This document shows positions 19,165 to 25,000 of a stretch of 25,000 nt of DNA, in pieces. The translations under genes were made by a program, and so were the position numbers. The DNA comes from Chromera velia (lineage: Eukaryota > Sar > Chromeraceae), in the NCBI GenBank assembly GCA_018398765.1, contig JAHBMJ010002454.1, positions 31,293 to 56,292 on the forward strand. Reading direction: 5' to 3'. The notes under the pieces are model-generated. The model searched no databases and was not told where the DNA came from. It saw nothing but the letters and a program-made list of their open reading frames with translations. Every line of letters starts with the position of its first letter. Positions within the stretch are counted from its first letter, which is position 1.

Positions 19165-19165
19165 T

Positions 19166-21255
19166 GTGATGTCCTACTTGCGCGCGCCAGGAGCCGCGGG
19201 AGGCGGCGGGCCTCACCGGACTGTAGATGAGCCGCGGGCGCCGGGGTTCTACATTTGGGAGACGCGGCGTCTCTTTCTACATGCCGTCCTGTCCAGCGTT
19301 AGAGAAGAAACAGGGGAGATTCCCGTGCAAAGTTTCCAAATCAAGATGCCCTCCTGAAGGGGGATAGAAAGTTCCCACCTTCTGGACTTTCACACCTCCA
19401 AGAAAGAAAGAATCAAGCATGCCCCGAGGAGAGTGGAAACGCACACCGTGAAGGCAGGTCCTGGCCCGTCAGCCAGTGACACACTTGCTCCCCAAGCCCG
19501 TTAACAAGGTCGGAGAACATCCTATCAGACCCTCTGACTGGAAACAGAGCGAGGATAGATAGATGGATGCATGGATGACCCTCCGACTATTGGGACAACA
19601 AAACTTCAGAGGCATTCATAAGCATGCAGACATTCTGTAGAAATCGGACCTGACACACAACTCCACAAAGTCTCCTCTCCAGTTACATGCAAGCTGCCTC
19701 CAGTTACAAAAGCCGCACGCACCGCAATGGCAGAAAAAAACAGTTTTCTCTGTATATATACACCGGCGGTTCCACGGAAGATTCAGGAATGTTTCTGTAC
19801 CTGGCCCCCATCTCACCCAGAGGAGGAGTTCAACTTGTGCGGTCAGGACAGCAAAAAGTGCCGTTTCAATGATCCAGGTCGCCATAGAAGTCACTGACTG
19901 GGTCCTGAGTGTGCAGAAGGTGGTGTCCATTTGAGAGACTGAACAATACATGAGCAACAAACTTTGTGACAGAGCGGCTGGGTACAGAGGAGCGTCGAAG
20001 GCGCACACAAAATCCTGGAGCAGAGGATTAAAGCTCTGAAGCAAAAGGGGTGAGCAAGAAAAACGGGTGTAAGAACTGTGCGTATCTGCTTCTTATGTTT
20101 TGATGCAACACGGTGCTTGTTTTGCATGACTGCATGATCACGCTGCTTCGCTCCTGTTATCTGGTGAGTTCTCTGGCAGACTCTTTCAGAGAGTGAGGTG
20201 GAAACATTATGTTTTTGGGCTTTGATTGGACAAAGAAAACGTATGTGTTCTCGCAGGAGCCTACATTCAATTTGGTGCTTCTGTCCTTGCACAACACAAA
20301 ACAACACGTCATGCAACACTTTCAGCGTATGTACATGTGTAGCTCGGTCAAGCTCTGCATGCCAGCTCGTAAGGACCTGCATGACCATTTTCCGAAAAGT
20401 GCCCCGCAAGCAGCTGGAAAAAAAACGCGCGGTCGCGGAGAGCCCTCCGAGCTGAATCTTAGAATAGGTGCGGCAGTACAAAAGGCCCTTAGAACCAAAA
20501 AAATAACATAAGACTGAAAATCTTAAAATACTGTGACAAAATATTCTGTCGTCTTTATCTCGCTGATCTACATTTCTCTTTCTTCCTACCCAATCATCTC
20601 TTTATCTTATATCTCTCCTTCTTTTCACCACTCCCTTCACCACCAACGATTTAGGGTATGAAAGGATGATCTTTCTTTCTTTATTCTTTGATCTTATTTC
20701 TGTATTATTCTTCTGTTCTCTTCTATGCTCTATACAGTACTTACTGTCTCCTCGCCGTCTCGCCGTCGCCGACGCGCGCAGCCTCGCGCCTCCGCACGCA
20801 CATTCCGCGCGCGCGATTTTTTTTTCTTGAGGCACTAATTAATATCTCGTACTGCCGTATTCATTCGCTGAGTTAATTAACCTTTGTTTCGTCTGAAGGT
20901 GCGCCAAATCTGATGTCAACACCGCACTGCACCCAGCCAGTTGTGGATGTACGGACACGCGTGCTCCTGAGCTTGATCTGTGTCTGAAGTGCATAAGGTG
21001 ATCGTCTCGCGCACTTGATGGAGTGCGGGTGAGTCTCTTCATTGTTAATACTGAGGGAGAGGGAGCTGAACAGAACAATCAGCGTGTCCGAGACGGCATC
21101 GAACTACATCCGATCAACTGCGAAAAAAGCTGAGTTCCCCGATGTCACCCTGCTCCTTCTCTCTTTGACTGGCTCAGTTTTTCTTGTTTCTTTTTTCTGG
21201 GGTCCAAATCTGAAGGACCGACGGGCTTGTGAGTGAACCGGGGCAGAGAAAGAGA
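19166..21255. other. Region without a supported gene
   Basis: Open frames exist on both strands (for example minus 19891-20481, plus 20209-20511) but show no domain, repeat pattern or convincing splice context. A Cys-rich plus-strand frame at about 20900-21000 ends in TGA 21000. 20570-20830 is pyrimidine-rich, then GC-rich, and may include the promoter or 5' UTR of the gene beginning at 21256. Confidence 0.5.
20209..20511 (+). CDS. Hypothetical 100-residue ORF
   Basis: It starts with a true ATG and ends in TAA. The protein is basic toward its C-terminus (SAGKKTRGRGEP-like) with mixed Cys/Met/His earlier. No family is recognised, a large ORF overlaps it on the other strand, and no splice signal supports it. 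It may be chance. Confidence 0.15.
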   Translation: MFLGFDWTKKTYVFSQEPTFNLVLLSLHNTKQHVMQHFQRMYMCSSVKLCMPARKDLHDHFPKSAPQAAGKKTRGRGEPSELNLRIGAAVQKALRTKKIT

Positions 21256-21598
21256 ATGACGGCCTTGTTGACCCCCGCGAACGCTCTGGGAAGGGGCGGT
21301 TTTGGACGGTCCGTCTGCGCCTTCAGGATGCCATCCATACCCGTGGGGTCGCTGCACTCCGAGCACGTGCACTCTGCGTCCCCATCTTCTTTTCAGCCGA
21401 TCTGGGGACTGCCGAGAGGCGGGGAAGGTTTCAGAAGTGTGCGCGGAGACGGAGACGGAGACGGGGGAGGAGACGGCAGAGACGGCGAGAACTTTGGGAA
21501 GGGGATACAGACGCACAGGCCCGCCCTGAGAGACGTCTCCGTGCTGGGAGAGCACCGTGGAACTTTCTCTGAAGAAGAACTCAACAATAATTCGGGGG
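21256..21598 (+). CDS. HPR gene exon 1 (start codon exon)
   Basis: ATG 21256 follows AAGAGA with a purine at -3. The frame is open upstream to TGA 21211, with only a weak acceptor (TGAAG) there, so I take this as the first exon. It encodes a presequence-like N-terminus and a [11 protein letters not shown] linker. The exon ends with one base of a codon before donor GTGCGT. Confidence 0.65.
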
Positions 21599-22260
21599 GT
21601 GCGTTTTTTCTTCCTGCCTTGCTGTCTCTCCGAATCAATTTTTGTGAAAGAAGCTAAGTCGTCGGTGGTCTGTCTATGTCCACAGAATCATTCTGCCTGC
21701 CTGAGTTGAGTTCGCTTCCCTTTTCCACTAGTGATTAATCTTGCAGCGGGGGGGGGTTTGCGTCTTTGTGTGCAAATGCGAGGGCGTGTCTCTCCAGTGT
21801 TCTTCCGAAAGTACCTTCCGGCGTTTGCAATTACGCGCTTGCGCGTGCGTGCGTGTGTGTGAGAGAGAAGAGAGAGTGAGTGTGAGTGAGTGATGCAGGG
21901 CGAAAGTCACGTTTGTCCGAGCTGGCAACTGCTTTGGTGGTCCGGCTTGTCAAGGCGTCGCGTGGTGGCGTCAGGGATGCGTCGCTGTGGCAGGATCTGT
22001 CCCGTCGAACTGTTTTTTTGGGGCCGCACTTGGAGCCTGCAGACCTCCCCGTTGTCTTGAACTGCTTTGCAAAAATCAGGTCAGCAGTAAACAAAGAAGG
22101 AAAGCTGGAGGGAGGGGACAAGGGGAGAGAGGGAGAGAGAAGATGAATCAAATTTGGGCTTTCACTGAACGATTGTGCGCTCTGAAGGAAAGCGAAGAGA
22201 GCCGTTGAGGGAAGGAAATGTATATATATATGTATATATATGTACATATATATGTATATA

Positions 22261-22325
<65 letters not shown>

Positions 22326-22859
22326 ATAAACAGACGCAAATCAATCAGCGCATTAGAACGGCTCCCATCGTGCTACGCACAAACGCACCCGGCTGCTAAG
22401 TAAGTTTTCCTTTCCGCCTGCATAATCAATTCTGCAGGTACCGAGACGCACGGGTGTTCAGAGCACTCTCCGAGCCAATTCAGAGGCATGCAGGCATATT
22501 TTCACCGAAAGGTTGGTAGCTGCGTCGGTCCGCCCAAGCTTGCTCGCTTTTCTTTCAGTCCACAACAATGAATCAATCAATCGATCAATTAATCAATCAA
22601 TGAATGTGTGTCTACGGACGGACGGAAGGACGGTCGGATAGAGGGAGCTCATGGACATCGATATGGATGGATGGATGGATGGATGCATGGATGGATGGAT
22701 GGATGGATGGAGGGAGGGAGCGGTCGGGCATTTGTTCATTCTTGATTTGGAATGGATGGAAGCATGCACGCGGAAGGAGGCAGGCAGGAGTGTCGTTGAG
22801 AAATTCAAAGAACAGCAGAGACCCACCCCATGGGAATGAATGCAGAGCAGAAATCTTAT

Positions 22860-22893
<34 letters not shown>

Positions 22894-23590
22894 GGTTTGT
22901 CTGTTTGTGAGAATGAAGCAGTGACACGTGTAGAGAGACTGACAGAGAGAGCGGCAAAGTGCAGGGTTTCTTTTCTTCTATTTTATCCCCTCATTCATGA
23001 ATGTTCACTTCCTTTTCTGGTCCTTGTGAAAGCATCCTTTCAGACTGACGGGCGGACAAACACAGAGACAGATAGACACACAGACAAGACACAAAGAAAA
23101 AATAGAAAAAGAAAGAAAGCTCGAAAGAAAGAGAGAGGGAGCGAGGGGGGGAGGGAGAGAGAGAGAGCGAGAGAGGAGCAACAGTGCGTGTGTATGTGTT
23201 TATCTCTTTACCTGAATGCTTATATATCTGGTAGACGCTGCGACAATGCCTGCCTGCCTGCCTTCCTGCCTGCAGGACTTGCTGTGTTGTTGAATGCATA
23301 CCGCAGGTTGGAAGTAAAGAGCGCAGGTACGATCGAGTTCCTTCTATTGCAGGTTAGTGGCGGTGGTCCTGTCCTTCTTTTGCGTTTTTCTTGGTTGTCT
23401 TTTCTTTTCTGATGAGGAGTAAAGGAAACATCGACCCCCCGACTGTTCTAAAAGTCTCCTCGATCTCTCCCGATCCTTGCCCCTCCCGTGAACGGTGCTT
23501 TTTTCTTTTGTTTGTTTCTTTCTTTCTTTCTGTCTGTCTGTCTTTCTATCTTTCTTCTTTTATTTCTTTCTTTCTCTTTCTGTTTTTTTT

Positions 23591-23626
<36 letters not shown>

Positions 23627-23654
23627 TCCTTCTTTCTTTCTTTCTTTCTTTCTT

Positions 23655-23685
<31 letters not shown>

Positions 23686-24668
23686 TTCTTTCTTTCTTTC
23701 TGTTTGGGTGTCGTTTCTTTCTTTCTCTTCGCCCTTTGCGTGTTTTGCTTCGCATCTTATCTGTCTCGTCTCTTCCCTTCCTCCTCTTCCTCCTGTTCCT
23801 TGCCTTTCTTCTACCGACCGACGAAGGAATGTTTCGGAGTCCGCCTCAGAGAACTAACCGTGCCCCCGGCGAGAAAGACGTCTGGTTAACCTTCTATACA
23901 TTCTTTTGGCTGCAGTAGAAAGAATGAATGAAAGAAAGAAAGAAAGAAAGAAAACGACCGAGATCTCTGTTTGTTTCGTCTAATAGCCTCTCCTCCTCCC
24001 GCTATCAGCGTCACCGTTTGATTTCCTTTTTGAAAGGTCGATCGTTAACTGTCTCTGCACACATACAGAATGAATATGTGTATGTACATACTGCGAGCGA
24101 GAGCCCCTCTTGGTCGAGGCCCAGTCAATGCATCCGTCCTTCTGTCACGCGTGGTTTGGAACCGCTCAGTCCAGTGAATAAATACTCTTTTGATTCAGCA
24201 CGTCAGACGGATGCGTGCGAGCACGTGTCTCTCGGTGTAGTTCTGGTGTCTGTCTGTCTGTCTGCGTGGTTTCCTGACTCATCGTGTTTCTTCCTTTCGT
24301 ACCCTCCGGGCAGCCTGCTTATGCCTGTGTGTGCACGTGCAACGTCTATGCTAGTCACTTTCCAGTGTGTGAAGCGAGGAGGATCGATCTGGTGCATCTA
24401 GTTGGAGATGATGTATGCGACAAGGGCGTTAGATCTCGAGTTTGTTCCTTCCACTCTCTGAATGGATGCGATGCAGGTGTGCAGATGCATTAACGCGTTT
24501 GGGGGGGAGGACTTGGCCCTCAGCATGAACGCCGTCTCCTTTTTCGCCTTTTTTCATGGAGAGTCAGTCAGTCAGTCTTCCCCCCAGCTTAGTGCACGCA
24601 GTGATCATGCATCAATCAACACAGGTTGATTCCTGGAGTGAAGAGACATCCACACACAGAAACACATG

Positions 24669-24705
<37 letters not shown>

Positions 24706-25000
24706 GGCTCACAGTGGCAAGATGAGTGCATACGTGGAAAGAGAGAGCGTCAGTTGTTTCGCCCCTCTTCTCTGTCTCTCTCTCTCCCTCTGCAATTGTT
24801 TGAATGGAGTCGTGTGTTTCTCGCTCTCTCGCGTTTGTTGCTGATGCATGCCGTTTTAGTGAGTGATTGATTGAGTGAGTGAGTGAGTGCACGTTGCAGG
24901 TTCTGGAGAGGATCCGTCCGTCATGTTCCTCGAGTGGCCTCCGAGATGACGCACCTGCACGTCGCCCTCTGTGTGAACGCCCTCAGCAGGCTTGACATGA
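21256..25000 (+). CDS. HPR-type helical-repeat protein, six exons, 3' end beyond window
   Basis: Exons: 21256-21598, 21899-22079, 22438-22511, 23276-23352, 24477-24562, 24900-25000. Phases join at every junction, giving about 287 codons with no stop. Residues 1 to about 50 are Arg-bearing and free of Asp/Glu for about the first 35, like a mitochondrial presequence. A Gly/Asp/Arg-rich linker follows. From about residue 120 helical repeats with a strict 37-residue period begin: units start [30 protein letters not shown] and [10 protein letters not shown]. This is the length and L-x-x-x-LN-A-hydrophobic pattern of heptatricopeptide (HPR) repeats, RNA-binding solenoids of myzozoan organelles, often ending in a RAP domain that would lie off the window. 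All five acceptors read TGCAG|G. A role in mitochondrial RNA or rRNA handling is inferred from the family. OPR-type protein is the main alternative. Confidence 0.82.
21899..22079 (+). CDS. HPR gene exon 2
   Basis: Acceptor GATGCAG at 21892-21898, donor GTCAGC at 22080. It supplies the two bases that complete exon 1's split codon and leaves two bases. It encodes the first helices, including [10 protein letters not shown] and [11 protein letters not shown]. Confidence 0.85.
22080..22437 (+). other. Intron 2 with (TA)n-(TG)n microsatellite
   Basis: GT...AG, 358 bp. The alternating TA/TG tract at 22219-22324 could adopt non-B DNA. Confidence 0.85.
22438..22511 (+). CDS. HPR gene exon 3
   Basis: Acceptor TTCTGCAG, donor GTTGGT. 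It completes the Arg codon of AKIR and continues [18 protein letters not shown], the second half of a 37-residue repeat. Ends with one base of a codon. Confidence 0.85.
22512..23275 (+). other. Intron 3 with several microsatellites
   Basis: 764 bp. It contains AATC repeats (22571-22600), (GGAT)n (22663-22719), (CTGT)n (22861-22908), GA-rich sequence (23120-23180) and a CTGC run merging into the acceptor CCTGCAG. Confidence 0.8.
23276..23352 (+). CDS. HPR gene exon 4
   Basis: Begins GA, completing a Gly codon, and reads [17 protein letters not shown] then TIEFLLLQ, ending in phase 0 before donor GTTAGT. An internal GCAG|GTACGA could be an alternative donor, but using it would break the 37-residue period. 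Confidence 0.85.
23353..24476 (+). other. Intron 4 with a long CTTT/CTGT tract
   Basis: 1,124 bp. A pyrimidine-only tetranucleotide array covers about 23498-23702; a GAAA tract of opposite strand sense lies at 23926-23953. Confidence 0.75.
24477..24562 (+). CDS. HPR gene exon 5
   Basis: Acceptor GATGCAG, phase 0. Reads [20 protein letters not shown] then SFFAFFHG, and ends with two bases before donor GTCAGT. A second AG eight bases in (GTGTGCAG) would shift the frame. Confidence 0.82.
24563..24899 (+). other. Intron 5 with (CA)n microsatellite
   Basis: 337 bp. CA run at 24673-24704, CT-rich stretch at 24765-24792, GAGT repeats before the acceptor GTTGCAG. Confidence 0.82.
24900..25000 (+). 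CDS. HPR gene exon 6 (partial)
   Basis: The first base completes a Glu codon. It then reads [16 protein letters not shown] and [17 protein letters not shown], and is open to the window edge. Confidence 0.8.

Larger units (their letters stand above)
18405..19165. other. Decayed, AT-richer flank of the retrotransposon
   Basis: It continues the sequence left of 5179 in the pre-insertion state. It contains a coding-like frame (18969-19145), the direct repeat pair listed separately, and a short GC-rich patch (18540-18605). Confidence 0.5.

Noticed and set aside
19891-20481. Minus-strand ORF of 196 codons
   Set aside because: No ATG start, Cys/His/Leu mixture without any domain, overlapping other frames; looks like chance.
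21145-21555. Minus-strand ORF of 136 codons
   Set aside because: Shadow of HPR exon 1, whose plus frame is supported by splice phase with exon 2.
22840-23412. Plus-strand ORF of 190 codons
   Set aside because: Only its last part (exon 4) is coding; the rest is microsatellite-rich intron sequence that happens to be open.
23488-23889. Phe/Leu/Ser-rich frames resembling membrane proteins
   Set aside because: Generated by the CTTT/CTGT array; all three frames are open and repetitive.

Overview
The window looks like nuclear DNA of a single-celled eukaryote. Genes are split by introns with pyrimidine-rich 3' ends and TGCAG acceptors, non-coding DNA is full of di- and tetranucleotide microsatellites, and a long LTR retrotransposon is present. 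A gene at the right edge encodes tandem 37-residue helical repeats of the heptatricopeptide (HPR) type, a family known mainly from apicomplexans and relatives. With the chromodomain Ty3/gypsy element this points to a myzozoan alveolate. A chromerid such as Chromera, or a coccidian, would fit; the species is inference.

Layout. 1-101 is the 3' end of an intron. 102-1204 (+) is the last exon of a helix-rich protein with six near-identical 18-residue repeats. 1205-4521 is non-coding with microsatellites. 4522-5178 is AT-richer, decayed sequence interrupted at 4686-4908 by a 223-bp MITE-like element with terminal inverted repeats and a 10-bp target duplication.

5183-18400 is a 13.2-kb Ty3/gypsy chromovirus on the minus strand. 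It has two 463-bp LTRs, a 4-bp CTAG target duplication, a primer-binding site, a polypurine tract, and gag, protease, RT, RNase H, integrase and chromodomain in the usual order. Coding is broken by many in-frame stops but almost no frameshifts. Several signature residues are lost through apparent G-to-A changes, and the two LTRs differ at 17 sites, 16 of them transitions. This looks like two-strand cytosine-to-thymine mutation rather than ordinary decay. The element has an unusually long leader with a 79-bp tandem repeat and an unusually long (about 4 kb) 3' region with possible extra ORFs. Each LTR carries a tRNA-like stretch.

18405-19165 continues the decayed DNA that the retrotransposon inserted into. 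19166-21255 has no gene I can support. 21256-25000 (+) is a six-exon partial gene for an HPR-type, probably organelle-targeted RNA-binding protein. Its reading frame joins in phase across five introns and it runs off the right edge. Both host genes are on the plus strand and the retrotransposon is antisense to them.
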